A stretch of 64,000 nucleotides of DNA from Oncomelania hupensis (GCA_036898135.1 JBAHVR010000222.1:1-64000), one strand, 5' to 3'. Counted from the first letter of the stretch, positions 9,120 to 21,889 are shown. The notes: a model not told the origin generated them from the letters alone. Numbers and translations are program-made.

Positions 9120-10207
9120 AATTACAGCGCATTTTCATTAGAATACCAACTCAATGCGCTTACACACATCATTCGTACGCATCATCACAACATTCGCACT
9201 GCATCATGTCCAGCATCATTCAGAAAGTATTTTTAATGTTCTTACTATTTACACTAAAAACGCCTTGCGGAACAAGTGCGTTTTTAAGCAGCTCTTGAAG
9301 GAAACAAGATCTGTACAATGTCTTAAACCGGCAGGCAGCGCATTCCAAACCTTGGGTGTTTGAAAACTAAAATTCCGCTCGCCAATTGTTTTAAGCCGAC
9401 GTTTGGGCGTTTTCAAAAGCTGTTCATCTGATGAGCGCAAAGAACGAGTTGTAGTGTAGGTAGTGAGTACCTCAGACAGATATGGTGGAAGTGACTGGTC
9501 AAAGTGGCAGAAAGCTAGGACAGCAATTTTGTATTCAATGCGGAACTTAACAGGGAGCCAGTGAAGCTCCTTTAAAAGAGGTGTGACATGATCACGCTTC
9601 CGTTTATTAAGCAAAAGCCGAGCAGCACAGTTCTGTACACGCTGCAGTCGGCTATCTTCATCAATGGGGAGACCAGCTAGAACTGAATTACAATAATCAA
9701 GTCTGGATGTCACAAAAGCGCTGACCAAATGTGTGCATGCATCCCTCGTAAGAAACTGCCTCAAGGACGCAATACGCCGAAGCTCAAGAAAGGACAAACG
9801 ACAGATGGTACTGATGTGGTCATGCATGGACAAAGAACTATCTAGCTTGACACCCAAACAATATTACTACATGGGATGATGCTGCCGCCAATGTTTGCAG
9901 AATCGCTGCCGACCAGCCTAAGACGGGAAGGTGCGCCAACAGGTATAACCTCGGTCTTGTCAGGGTTAAGCATCAACCTGATGCTATTCATTCACGCCTG
10001 GACACAGTCAATACATGTTTCTACTTCGGACACAACAGAAGGAAAGTCATCAGCCTGACCACTCTTTGAAAGTTCTGTATCATCTGCGTATTTGTGGAAC
10101 ACGCAGTTGCATGCTGTGATTACATTAGATAGTGGTTGGGAGTACAACAAAAGCAAAACAGGACCGAGCACAGAGCCCTGGAGGGGGGGGGGGGGGGGGT
10201 TCTGCAT
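9119..10207 (-). pseudogene. CR1/L2-like LINE reverse transcriptase fragment
   Basis: Minus-strand fragment with the RT block GSVLGPVLLLLYSQPL and catalytic YADDTEL at the 5' end. After a frameshift between 9858 and 9992, the typical C-terminal region follows: DYCNSVLAGLP, CAARLLLNKRK, TPLLKELHWLPVKFRI and VWNALPAGLRHC, with a stop near 9249. The 3' UTR resembles the GCGCTGTAATT ends of this class and finishes in the TAG microsatellite. It is 5'-truncated exactly at a 17-nt G run (10183-10199); the P of the expected PQGS motif lies in that homopolymer. It is non-functional. The CR1-versus-L2 distinction is uncertain. Confidence 0.85.
10183..10199. repeat. Poly-G tract (17 nt)
   Basis: An uninterrupted G run at the 5' breakpoint of the LINE fragment. 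The length may be unreliable because such homopolymers are hard to sequence. Confidence 0.8.
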
Positions 10208-10474
10208 AACAGGCAGTATCGTTTGAGGGCAGCCCTAGTGGTCAAGCCTATATGTCTGTCAAAACTTTGTGCTATCCGTATCGTACAAAATGAAATTTTA
10301 ATTTTCTTTTGTTAAGACTGTGCGTTATCCACTTTAAATGGATATAATGCTGTGAAAAATTGGTTGATAATGAGCGTGATTGTACATGTCACAATTATAT
10401 GCAACGGTGCACGGACTGCCCACAACTGTAGCAACACACAGTATATTACACTTTTTTTAACATCCGCATTCCGC

Positions 10475-10584
<110 letters not shown>

Positions 10585-10737
10585 AAGACAGAGACAGCGA
10601 GACAGCGAGACAAAGAGACAGAGAGACAAGAGACGGACAAATAAAGTCAATAGCTGCAGTGTTCAAATGTCGAATTTTGTTTCAGATACCAGCTATTGTT
10701 TTGAGCTATGAGATTTAAATCAGCCCTAGCTGACCAT

Positions 10738-11258
10738 GCCCTATAAGGTCATCAATTCAGCACTGTGGCATTATTCAAAATGCCCTCTAAGGTCATCAAT
10801 TCAGCACTGTGGCATTATTCAAAATGCCCTCTAAGGTCATCAATTCAGCACTGTGACATTATTCAAAATGCCCTATAAGGTCATCAATTCAGCACTGTGG
10901 CATTACAGCATGTCCATTATCAGGAAGTGTCAGCAGCGCCTCCACTTCTTGAGACAGCTCAAGAGGCTCGGACTTAACCAGACAATACTCGCACATTTCT
11001 ATCGCTGGTTGCGAGTGGGCGTGCGCCTGTGCTTTACTCCTTAAAATGACTTTCTCTATTAGAGTATTTTAATGTTTTAATGTCCAGTGGAAGGTTGGTT
11101 GTTGTTGCAGAGGGACTGAATGTTTTACCGCATCACCAAAACAAAATCCTATGTATTTTGAATTCATTGGGTAATAAAATGTCTTGACTTGACTTGACTT
11201 GATTCAAAATGCCCTTTAATGTCATCAATTCAGCACTTTGGAATTATTCAAAATCGGT
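10738..11258. repeat. 44-bp tandem repeat, interrupted
   Basis: Four units start at 10738, 10782, 10826 and 10870 (GCCCTCTAAGGTCATCAATT type start). The array breaks at 10905 within a unit and resumes in phase at 11203 with TTCAAAAT, followed by one more unit. The interruption is the LINE fragment at 10906-11202. Confidence 0.9.
10906..11202 (+). mobile_element. Non-LTR LINE 3' fragment inserted in the 44-bp array
   Basis: The plus strand encodes CQQRLHFLRQLKRLGLNQT, a recognisable RT C-terminal motif of non-LTR elements, then a divergent 3' region and an AATAAA hexamer near 11174. It ends in TTGACTTGACTTGACTTGA, a simple-repeat 3' tail. The insertion lies exactly between GGCATTA and TTCAAAAT of the surrounding tandem unit. 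No clear target-site duplication is visible. The clade is undetermined. Confidence 0.7.
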
Positions 11259-11425
11259 CAACAACGTGAAAAAAGACAGTGAAAAATATAAATAGTATAG
11301 AGTTTGATGCCTTTTATTTTATATTTCGTCAGAGCTTTAAATTTTTCTTTTAAAATTAAAAGCAATATTAGCCGAAATACTGGGTAAGAGTTTATAAAAT
11401 AAATAAATAAATCTTGTCTATAGCG

Positions 11426-11507
11426 TATTATTATTATGATTATGATGATGATGGTGATGATGATGATGATGATGACGATGACGATGATGATGATGATTAT
11501 TATTATA
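11426..11507. repeat. TTA/GAT trinucleotide microsatellite
   Basis: Mixed TTA and GAT units, mostly GATGAT. Confidence 0.9.
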
Positions 11508-11687
11508 GTGCAGGGAGAGAATGACTAGGGAGGGAAGAACAATGGTCAACTTTGCTGATTGGCCACAGTGCAGAATTGGGAAGAAGCTTACTGAAACTTG
11601 AGAGAACATTTTGAGGTGGTTAAAAGTTGACCGCTACACTAATCACGATAGTGCTGTATAATAGGTAAAAAAGGTAAAATATATAAT

Positions 11688-11691
11688 AATG

Positions 11692-11756
<65 letters not shown>

Positions 11757-11805
11757 TAATAACAATAACAATAATAATAATAATAACAATAATAATAATA
11801 ATAAC

Positions 11806-11868
<63 letters not shown>

Positions 11869-11891
11869 TATTATTATTATTATTATTATTA
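11688..11891. repeat. AAT microsatellite with an inverted ATT end
   Basis: About 60 AAT units with occasional AAC variants, switching at about 11868 to ATT units. The two halves are complementary, so this can fold as a hairpin. Confidence 0.95.
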
Positions 11892-12262
11892 TGGATAATA
11901 ATGCTATATACACTATAAGGTAGCATTAATGTTGTATGATACACTATGGTCCCATCAACTTTGTATGGTATACTCTGGTCCAATCAATGTTGTATGATAC
12001 ACTATGGTCAGATCAATGCACTATGGTCACATCAATGTTGTATGATACAATATGGTCCCAGCAATGCTGTATGATACACTATGGTCCCAACAATGCTGTA
12101 TGATACACTATGGTCCCAGCAATGCTGTATGATACACTATTGTCCCACCACTGTATTATGATCACATCAATGTTGTATTATACGCTATGGTCCCATCAAT
12201 TCTATATGATACACTATGGTCCCATCAACGCACTATGGTCACATCAATGTTGTTTTAGACAC
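11892..12262. repeat. Degenerate ~30-bp tandem repeat
   Basis: Units are built on TGATACACTATGGTCCCA and ATCAATGTTGTA motifs. About 12 imperfect copies, several internally shortened. Confidence 0.85.
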
Positions 12263-12518
12263 TATCGCCACAGCGTCTTAAAACAGCTAACGACCTGCAC
12301 CCGTCACAACTGACAAAATCATTGTCCTCGCGGTAATAAGACACTTTCATCTGTTACATCAGAATACCTTTAACAGGAAACACTAATTATTGACCGATGT
12401 GTGTGTCCGTGCGTGCGTGCGTGTGTGTGTTTGAGGATCGATGATGGCCGACCTGCTTGTTTTCACTGTTCAGTTTCTCCTCATCAAAACTCGCTTCCGC
12501 TACACTCCTGGTGCAAAA

Positions 12519-12766
12519 TACAGACGTTTAGCTGTACTATGTTGTTACAGACGTTTAGCTGTACTATGTTGTTACAAACGTTTAGCTGTACCATGTTGTT
12601 ACAAACGTTTAGCTGTACCATGTTGTTACAAACGTTTAGCTGTACTATGTTGTTACAAACGTTTAGCTGTACCATGTTGTTACAAACGTTTAGCTGTACC
12701 ATGTTGTTACAAACGTTTAGCTGTACTATGTTGTTACAAACGTTTAGCTGTACCATGTTGTTACAG
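12519..12766. repeat. 27-bp minisatellite, ~9 copies
   Basis: The unit contains ACGTTTAGCTGTACCATG, with a C/T variant at one position. Because 27 is a multiple of three and stops are absent, several frames stay open. I do not regard the resulting nonapeptide repeat as a protein. Confidence 0.92.
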
Positions 12767-12785
12767 CGCACACATTGGACAAAAG

Positions 12786-13209
12786 AAGAACAAGAAGAAC
12801 GTGATGAACAAGAACAAGAAAAAGGTGATGAACAAGAACAAGAAAAAGGTGATGAACAAGAACAAGAGGAACGTGATGAACAAGAACAAGAGGAACGTGA
12901 TGAACAAGAACAAGAGGAACGTGATGAACAAGAACAAGAGGAACGTGATGAACAAGAACAAGAGGAACGTGATGGACAAGAACAAGAGGAACGTGATGAA
13001 CAAGAACAAGAGGAACGTGATGAACAAGAACAAGAGGAACGTGATGAACAAGAACAAGAGGAACGTGATGGACAAGAACAAGAGGAACGTGATGAACAAG
13101 AACAAGAGGAACGTGATGAACAAGAACAAGAGGAACGTGATGAACAAGAACAAGAGGAACGTGATGAACAAGAACAAGAGGAACGTGATGAACAAGAACA
13201 AGAGGAACG
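12786..13209. repeat. 24-bp minisatellite, ~18 copies
   Basis: The unit is GAACAAGAACAAGAGGAACG plus TGAT, with two GATGGAC variants spaced five units apart. Frames on both strands remain open through the array. An E/Q-rich octapeptide repeat is possible on the plus strand but is not supported by splice or promoter evidence. It is followed by GA-rich sequence to about 13450. Confidence 0.92.
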
Positions 13210-13484
13210 CAGAACCAAAACAAACAAACAAAAAATACAGAAGGAAAAGGAAAGATCTGTCCTGTCCTATTTCATTTAGCTCTAGATTCAGTTGTTAAAC
13301 GTAGGCTATATTGGACAAAAGAAAAGAAAAGAAAAGAAAGAGAGAAAGAATAACAGGACAGGGAGGGAAAGGAGTTGGGGAGGGAAGAGGGAGGGAGGGG
13401 GGAGTAAGGGGCAAGAAAAAAAATCACAAAGAGAAAGAAAGACAGAAGCAAACAGAGATTTAAAGAATTAAAATACTCCCCCAC

Positions 13485-14990
13485 CCCTCATCCCTACCCC
13501 CTCTTACCCCTCATCTCACCCCTCATCTCACCCCTTATCTCCACCCCTTATCTCCACCCCTCATCTCACCCCTCATCGCACCCCTCATCGCACCCCTCAT
13601 CTCACCCCTCATCTCACCCCTCATCTCACCCCTCATCTCCACCCCTCATCTCACCCCTCATCTCACCCTTCATCTCCACCCCTCATCTCACCCCTCATCT
13701 CACCCTTCATCTCACCCTTCATCTCCACCCCTCATCTCACCCTTCATCTCACCCTTCATCTCACCCTTCATCTCCACCCCTCATCTCACCCTTCATCTCA
13801 CCCTTCATCTCACCCTTCATCTCCACCCCTCATCTCACCCCTCATCTCACCCTTCATCTCCACCCCTCATCTCACCCCTCATCTCACCCTTCATCTCACC
13901 CTTCATCTCCACCCCTCATCTCACCCCTCATCTCACCCTTCATCTCACCCTTCATCTCACCCTTCATCTCCACCCCTCATCTCACCCCTCATCTCACCCT
14001 TCATCTCACCCTTCATCTCACCCTTCATCTCCACCCCTCATCTCACCCCTCATCTCCACCCCTCATCTCACCCTTCATCTCACCCTTCATCTCCACCCCT
14101 CATCTCACCCCTCATCTCACCCTTCATCTCACCCTTCATCTCCACCCCTCATCTCACCCCTCATCTCACCCCTCATCTCACCCTTCATCTCACCCTTCAT
14201 CTCCACCCCTCATCTCACCCCTCATCTCACCCTTTATCTCCACCCCTCATCTCACCCCTCATCTCACCCCTCATCTCCACCCCTCATCTCACCCTTCATC
14301 TCCACCCCTCATCTCACCCCTCATCTCACCCTTTATCTCCACCCCTCATCTCACCCCTCATCTCACCCTTCATCTCACCCCTCATCTCACCCCTCATCTC
14401 ACCCCTCATCTCACCCTTTATCTCCACCCCTCATCTCACCCCTCATCTCACCCCTCATCTCCACCCCTCATCTCACCCTTCATCTCACCCTTCATCTCCA
14501 CCCCTCATCTCACCCCTCATCTCCACCCCTTATCTCCACCCCTCATCTCACCCCTCATCTCCACCCCTTATCTCCACCCCTCATCTCACCCTTCATCTCA
14601 CCCTTCATCTCACCCTTTATCTCCACCCCTCATCTCCACCCCTCATCTCACCCCTCATCTCACCCTTCATCTCCACCCCTCATCTCACCCCTCATCTCAC
14701 CCTTCATCTCCACCCCTCATCTCACCCCTCATCTCCACCCCTTATCTCCACCCCTCATCTCACCCCTCATCTCCACCCCTTATCTCCACCCCTCATCTCA
14801 CCCCTCATCTCCACCCCTCATCTCACCCCTCATCTCACCCTTCATCTCACCCCTCATCTCCACCCCTTATCTCCACCCCTCATCTCACCCCTCATCTCCA
14901 CCCCTCATCTCACCCCTCATCTCACCCTTCATCTCCACCCCTCATCTCACCCCTCATCTCACCCTTCATCTCCACCCCTCATCTCACAAT
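13485..14990. repeat. 1.5-kb C-rich 12/13-bp minisatellite
   Basis: Units of ACCCCTCATCTC with a 13-nt CACCCCTCATCTC variant and a CCCTTCATCTC variant, roughly 120 copies. The plus strand has almost no G, an extreme strand asymmetry. Mixed units form longer phrases that recur, which suggests amplification of blocks. Confidence 0.95.
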
Positions 14991-16493
14991 AACCAGAATG
15001 TTGCGAATTTGACGATTATGTCTTCTGCGAAATAAACTACATTTGAAATGAATGTTATACAAACGGAAGCTGCCGAGATCTTGTCAACAAGCAAACTGTA
15101 CAGAAACTATGTCAACGGCCTGATTTTAGGACATCGCGCGTGTCCTCTGTCAAACTGTCAAGAACACTTTTCTTCCCTAATAATAGTAGACTAGCAATGA
15201 ATCATATTAAAATTATTTTACATAGTCCTAATCATAATAATATCGTTTTACCCAAAAAAGAATCATTATAATATCGTTTTCATAAATCACAATAGTAAAA
15301 GGCCTATTGTATAGCAAAAGTGCAAAAGACAGGTGGATGTAATGGCAGCCAGTGCAGTGACGACTGCTAAGCCTGTGTGTGCCGGAACGCTAACAAGATC
15401 CTCAGAACTGTTCAAGGCTCTTCAGTTTCCAAACAGCACTCGTCCTCATCGGGGAAAATCTCTATCTTGTCAATATTTACCCTCCTTCGATTTATTATTT
15501 CCCTCGCCGACAGGAGTTGTCTTTCCTTTCTGCTTTGCGGCGGCTAGATGGCGCTGAGCTCATTAGATCGACCACGTTTGTTCCGTTAGATTACGACTGC
15601 AGTTTTCTCCCCTTTGTTCCTCCATCGCCTCTCTCTGCTTCTCCGCCATCTTATGAAGAGTAAAATCAACAACTGACTGAGTGTTAGCGCTACAGCAAGT
15701 ATACCTCTCACTTCATTTCTTTATATCCGTCGGCTAGTGTGGAATATATATTGTAAAGGTGAAGTTCATCATCTGGGTTCGTTCAGCATCAAGTCCAAAT
15801 GCACTGTGTGGTAGCACAGCTTATTTTCTTCTTGCATTTGTCAATTAGTAAACTACAGTAGAAGAAATCAGAAGTTTGAAGATAAGATTTTTTTATGGTA
15901 TATCCAGAAGGAACAAGAAACGGAAAGTGATTGCATTTAGGAATCATCTGACATCGATCGTAATTATCTCCCTTTAATAAAGTGGCGTTGTTTCCCTTGA
16001 CAAAGCTTCCGTGTGCATACAGCTCGTTGTCACGTCTGCGCAGACTCCGGGACACGCGCCGTGCGAATAGTCATGGCGCCGTGCATACAGACACTAATGA
16101 CGTGCGGATAGTCCCTGATCACGCGCAAACAGAAGCCGATATCTTTTCACGGGAAGCAAAACATACAGCTCTGTTCATCCATTGACTTTGACTTCTGCGT
16201 TCTGTTTATCTTCCACCGAGACGTCAGCTGCCCGTAACTGTTGCACTGATTTCTATCTCATCTCCGTCACTCTAGCTCTGAGCATTCAATTACTAACTTG
16301 CTTCTTACACAGTTGTTGAACAACCAGAATGAAAGAAGTAGAGCTGACGGTGTGTTTGCATGCTCCATGTAGTAATTTGTGCAAACAGGCGTGATAGGAT
16401 ATTATGTAGCCGTCTGCAATCCACAGTGTGCTGCTTGATGTTTAAAAAAAAAAGTGCGCACTGAGATGAAGGATAAACAGCATGAAGCTGAAG
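14991..16493. other. Unassigned single-copy-like region
   Basis: I find no recognisable coding sequence. Short open frames (for example 15333-15557 plus, 15789-16055 minus) have no familiar domain. A CCGCCATCTTATG motif near 15644 resembles a YY1-type promoter site, and several CG-containing stretches occur near 15980-16150. This is one of the few places where a host exon or promoter could hide, but nothing proves it. Confidence 0.45.
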
Positions 16494-17040
16494 ATTGTCT
16501 ATCCAGTAGAAGGACAAGAAGTCTGAAGCTGATGATTGGCTATCCAGTAGGACAAAAAGTCTGAAGCTGAAGATTGGCTATCCAGTAGAAGGACAAGAAG
16601 TCTGAAGCTGAAGATTGGCTATCCAGTAGAAGGACAAGAAGTCTGAAGCTGATGATTGGCTGTCCAATAGAAGGACAAGAAGTCTGAAGCTGAAGATTGG
16701 CTATCCAGTAGAAGGACAAGAAGTCTGAAGCTGATGATTGGCTGTCCAATAGAAGGACAAGAAGTCTGAAGCTGAAGATTGGCTATCCAGTAAAAGGACA
16801 AGAAGTATGAAGTTGAAGATTGGCTGTCCAATAGAAGGACAAGAAGTCTGAAGCTGATGATTGGCTGTCCAATAGAAGGACAAGAAGTCTGAAGCTGAAG
16901 ATTGGCTGTCCAATAGAAGGACAAGAAGTCTGAAGCTCAAGATTGGCTATCCAGTAGAAGGACAAAAAGTCTGAAGCTGAAGATTGGCTGTCCAGTAAAA
17001 GGACAAGAAGTCTGAAGCTGAAGATTGGCTGTCCAGTAGC
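16494..17040. repeat. 41-bp minisatellite with paired ATTGG/CCAAT motifs, ~13 copies
   Basis: The unit includes GATTGGCTGTCCAATAGAAG. Two main variants alternate (TATCCAGTAG and TGTCCAATAG), and a GAAGATT/GATGATT variant adds a second level of order. Open frames on the minus strand are by-products. Confidence 0.93.
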
Positions 17041-17318
17041 TTCTATCCATCTGCTTGTATAGTTGTATCAAATATGTAGAGAGCAATGCAAGATGTTGAT
17101 AACATCATGTGTGCAGTGTCAATGGTCTGTAAGACAGATTGGTGGGAAACAGGTTCATTATTGGTGGAGCTGCTGATGGTCGTACCGCGGATAATGTGGA
17201 TGACGTCTATGTCTAGGAACTGAAGTCCTGCGCATGCGGGGAAGACACAGGTGCCAGCGAGATAACGAAGATATCTTCCACTTATTGGCATCCATCCGCA
17301 TAACTGATCTTGTTTTGT

Positions 17319-18452
17319 TAAAATGTCACTTGTTGTGTTGTGTTAAAATGTTACTTGTTGTGCTATGTTGTGTTAAAATATCACTCGTTGTACTGTGTTG
17401 TGTTAAAATATCACTCGTTGTGCTGTGTTGTGTTAAAATGTCACTTGTTGTACTGTGTTGTGTTAAAATGTCACTTGTTGTACTATGTTGTGTTAAAATG
17501 TCGCTTGTTGTGCTGTGTTGTGTTAAAATGTTACTCGTTGTGCTGTGTTGTGTTAAAATGTTACTCGTTGTGCTGTGTTGTGTTAAAATGTCACTCGTTG
17601 TGCTGTGTTGTTTTAAAATGTCACTCGTTGTGCTGTGTCGTGTTAAAATGTCACTCGTTGTGCTGTGTTGTGTTAAAATATCACTCGTGCTGTGTTGTGT
17701 TAAAATATCACTTGTTGTGTTGTTTTGTGTTAAAATGTCACTTGTTGTGCTGTGTTGTGTTAAAGTGTCACTTGTTGTGCTGTGTTATGTTAAAAATGTC
17801 ACTTGTTGTGCTGTGTTGTGTTAGAGTGTCACTTGTTGTGCTGTGTTGTGTTAAAATGTCACTTGTTGTGCTGTGTTGTGTTAAAAATGTCACTTGTTGT
17901 GCTGTGTTGTGTTGAAATGGCACTTGTTGTGCTGTGCTGTGTTAAAATGTCACTTGTTGTGCTGTGCTGTGCTGTGTTAAAATGTCACTTGTTGTGCTGT
18001 GCTGTGTTAAAATGTCACTTGTTGTACTGTGTTGTGTTAAAATGTCGACTGTTGTGCTGTGTTAAAATGTCACGTGTTATGCTGTGTTGGGTTAAATTAT
18101 CGCCTGTTGTGATGTGTTGTGTTAAAATGTCACTTGTTATGCTGTTTTGTGTTAAAATGTCACTTGTGCTGTGTTGCTGTGTTAACATGTCGCCTGTTGT
18201 ACTGTTTTAATGTGTTGTGTCAAAATGTAACATGCTGTACTGTGTTGTTGTGTTAAAATGTCACCTGTTGTACTGTATTGCGTTAAAATGTCACCTGCTG
18301 TATTGTATTGTGTTAAAAAATCACCTTCTGTACTGTGTTGTGTTAAAATGTCACCAGCTGCTTTGTATTATGTTAAAATGTCACCTTCTGTAGTGTACAA
18401 TGTTAAAATGTCACCTGCTGTAGTGTATTGTGTTAAAATTTCACCTGCTGTA
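17319..18452. repeat. 30-bp minisatellite, left block
   Basis: The unit contains TGTTAAAATGTCACTTGTTG and TGCTGTGTTG. Roughly 38 copies that become progressively more divergent to the right. The array continues at 18781 after a LINE insertion. The 17041-17318 sequence before it is unassigned. Confidence 0.93.
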
Positions 18453-18780
18453 ATAACAGGCAATTTATACAGCGCTTTCCAAAATCACAAAACACTTTAC
18501 ACGAACAATTATAAACACAACATGCGTACATTGGTCAATAACACGCAACCACATACATGTACACATCCCAACACCAAAAATAAAATAACTAACAACACTC
18601 ACTCATGGCGCCTAAGAAAAGGCCTCTCTAAATAGATGCGTCCTCAAGTTCATTTTAAAAGACGCTAGTGAAGAACTGTGACGGACGGACCGAGGTAGCG
18701 AGTTCCAGGTCTGAACGGAGAAGAAACTGAAGGCTCTACCACCGTGTCTCACCCTGTGGTATTCTGGTACACGGAACATC
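18453..18780 (-). mobile_element. CR1/L2-like LINE 3' end inserted in the 30-bp array
   Basis: On the minus strand the sequence encodes QTWNSLPRSVRHSSSLASFK and NLRTHLFREAFS followed by a stop, the classic C-terminus of CR1/L2-type RTs. The 3' UTR ends with AAAGCGCTGTATAAATTGCC and TGTTATTAC. The tandem array stops at its left edge and resumes at its right edge. Confidence 0.85.
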
Positions 18781-19380
18781 CTTTGTATTGTGTTAAAATG
18801 TCACCTGCTGTACTGTATTTTTATAAAATGTCACCTGCCGTGCTGTATTGTTATAAAATGTCACATTTTGTACTGTATTGTGATAAAATGTCAACTGTTG
18901 TGCTGTGTTGTGTTAAAATGTCATCTGTTGTGTTGTTTTGTGATAAAATGTCACCTATTGCGCTGTATTGTATTAAAATGTCACATGTTGTGCTGTGTTG
19001 TGTTAAAATGTCATCTGTTGTGTTGTTTTGCAAAAAAAAGTCACCTATTGTGCTGTATTGTATTAAAATGTCACATGTTGTGCTGTATTGTGATAAAATG
19101 TCACCTGTTGTGCTGTATTGTATTAAAATGTCACATGGTGTACTTATTGTTTTAAAATGTCATTTGTTATAACGTATTGTGTTAAAATGTCACATGGTGT
19201 ACTGTATTGTGTTAAAATGTCATCTGTTGTACTGTATTGTGTTAAAATGTCATTTGTTGTACTGTATTGTGTTAAAATGTCATCTGTTGTGAGGTGTTGT
19301 GATAAAAATGTAACCTGTTGTACCGTGTTATGTTAACATTACAACTGTTGTACTATGCTGTTGTGCTAAAATGTAGCCTG
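18781..19380. repeat. 30-bp minisatellite, right block
   Basis: Same family as 17319-18452, about 20 copies with TGATAAAATGTCACCTG variants. Separated from the left block only by the LINE fragment. Confidence 0.92.
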
Positions 19381-20331
19381 TGTAACTGGTCACTGACCTC
19401 GGCATACAGCCTGTTTTTCAGCCTTTACAAAATGCGGAGAATTGAGAATTTGGAGAGGAGGGGGGTGGGGGGTGGAAGGGAATACTAACAGGAAAAGAGT
19501 AAGTAAGAAAAAAAGAGAGAAAGACTAAGGCGACAACGACGAAGAAGAAAAGAATAACAAGGCTAACGATAAACATAGAAAATAAAGAAAGAGGAAAAAG
19601 GAGGTTATAAACCACGGAATAACAAGTTTCTATTACACACTGGTACACTTTGAACTTCAGCAATATTAGAACGCGCACTTCAAAGGAGACTGTTTACACT
19701 GAGCAAACTATGCACTTTCATGCTGATCTAAATATACTTGTCCGTTCTATTCTCGGTCATGGGGGTATGTTTGCCCATTGAAGTGGGTAAAGCAGACAGT
19801 ACTGTACAGCTTGTGTCGAGGGTCAACATTTAACCCCCATTCAATACAAACATTGACTGCTCCGCTTTTGAAAAAGCGCGATGTATTATCTGGCGTTTTA
19901 AATTAAAATTGAAGTAAGCATAATTTATGAACTGGTGTTTTAACTGGTGGTTTAAGTAAACGGTTGTAATAACTGATGCTCAAAACATATAACAGGAATT
20001 TTACCTTTAAAATGTCCGCCGTCGTTTCTCTGTAGATGTTGGAGTAAAATGAACGGTCGGTGTGATAAAGGCTTTGTCAAGACTAGGTTCAACGCCACCA
20101 AGCCGTCCTTTTGCTCCAACAGGATCTGTCAGGTCACTTACCTTTCACTTCTATTGAGCCTCCACATCGTCCAGCCATTAGTAATATGGAGCTGCAAGTA
20201 CACTTCAATGAGGTCCTCTGTACAACAACAAGAGGGGAGGAAGAGTGAGGGGGAGAGGGTGGTTGGGGAGGTGTAGAGGTTAGTTACCTAACAGAGGGGT
20301 GGGTACATGGGGAAGTCAAGTACACGTGTCT
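19381..20331. other. Unassigned region
   Basis: Contains GA-rich sequence near 19430-19610 and no recognisable gene. A 75-codon open frame at 20049-20276 has a C-rich start and no known domain. Confidence 0.5.
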
Positions 20332-20905
20332 GTTGGCAAATGGGTCACAGTGTACACGTGCTTGATGGGAAATGGGTCACAGTGTACACGTATCTGAGGG
20401 GAAATGGGTCACAGTGTACACGTATCTGAGGGGAAATAAATCACTGTACACATAACTGAGGGGAATTGGTTCACAGTGTACACGTATCTGAGGGGAAATA
20501 AATCACAGTGTACACGTATCTGAGGGGAAATGGGTCACAGTGTACACGTGCTTGATGGGAAATGGGTCACAGTGTACACGTATCTGAGGGGAAATGGGTC
20601 ACAGTGTACACGTATCTGAGGGGAAATGGGTAACAGTGTACACGTATCTGAGGGGAAATAAATCACTGTACACATAACTGAGGGGAATTGGTTCACAGTG
20701 TACACGTATCTGAGGGGAAATAAATCACAGTGTACACGTATCTGAGGGGAAATGGGTCACACACAGTGTACACGTATCTGAGGGGAAATGGATCACAGTG
20801 TACAAGTATCTGAGGGGAAATGAATCACAGTGTACACGTATCTGAGGGGAAATGGATCACAGTGTTCACGTATCTGAGGGGAAATGGGTCACAGTGTACA
20901 CGTTC
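20332..20905. repeat. ~32-bp minisatellite with GTGTACAC palindrome and higher-order structure
   Basis: Units contain CAGTGTACACGTATCTGAGG. A multi-unit block with a distinctive order of variants (CTTGATGG unit, AAATAAATC unit, a short CACTGTACACATAACTG unit, GGTTCACAG unit) occurs twice, starting near 20361 and 20551, the second with one extra unit. Confidence 0.92.
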
Positions 20906-20926
20906 CTAATTATAGTTATTGAGTGT

Positions 20927-21450
<524 letters not shown>

Positions 21451-21451
21451 A

Positions 21452-21523
21452 AGCCTTGGTAGCTCACTTAGTAAGACATTCGCCTACCGTGCAGGCAACC
21501 CAAATTCAAATCTCCCGCGGGCC
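21452..21523 (+). mobile_element. Degenerate tRNA-like sequence, probably a SINE head
   Basis: TAGCTCACTTAGTAAGA resembles a D-arm with box A, CCTACCGTGCAGG resembles an anticodon arm, and AAATTCAAATCT is a decayed T-loop/box B before CCCGCGGGCC. The D-stem no longer pairs well and the box B consensus is damaged, so a working tRNA is unlikely. A poly-T-rich stretch follows. Confidence 0.5.
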
Positions 21524-21597
21524 ATATTTTTTTTAATGTTTTTTTTAACACTACAAAATGGATATTTTTCTTTTTAATTTAGGCTTTTTACTTTTAA

Positions 21598-21598
21598 C

Positions 21599-21679
<81 letters not shown>

Positions 21680-21686
21680 TATAAAC

Positions 21687-21723
<37 letters not shown>

Positions 21724-21745
21724 TATTATTATTATTATTATAATT
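21598..21745. repeat. ATT microsatellite followed by complementary AAT and ATT runs
   Basis: TTA repeats (21600-21680) are followed by AAT repeats (21689-21722), then ATT again. The opposite-sense neighbours can form a hairpin. Confidence 0.95.
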
Positions 21746-21820
21746 ATAATATCATATATCAAATTTTATTTTAAAACCTTGGTGTTTTTTATGATTTCTA
21801 TTTGTATTAGTCTATATTCA

Positions 21821-21821
21821 A

Positions 21822-21888
<67 letters not shown>
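21821..21888. repeat. ATT microsatellite
   Basis: About 22 units, directly left of a 49-bp conserved word. Confidence 0.95.

Positions 21889-21889
<1 letters not shown>

Noticed and set aside
17234..19172. Cysteine- and leucine-rich repeat proteins in several plus frames
   Set aside because: All derive from the 30-bp TGTTAAAATGTCAC array, open in more than one frame.
21452..21523. Functional tRNA gene (Thr-like anticodon)
   Set aside because: D-stem and box B are degraded, acceptor pairing is poor, and similar sequences in this window are SINE heads.
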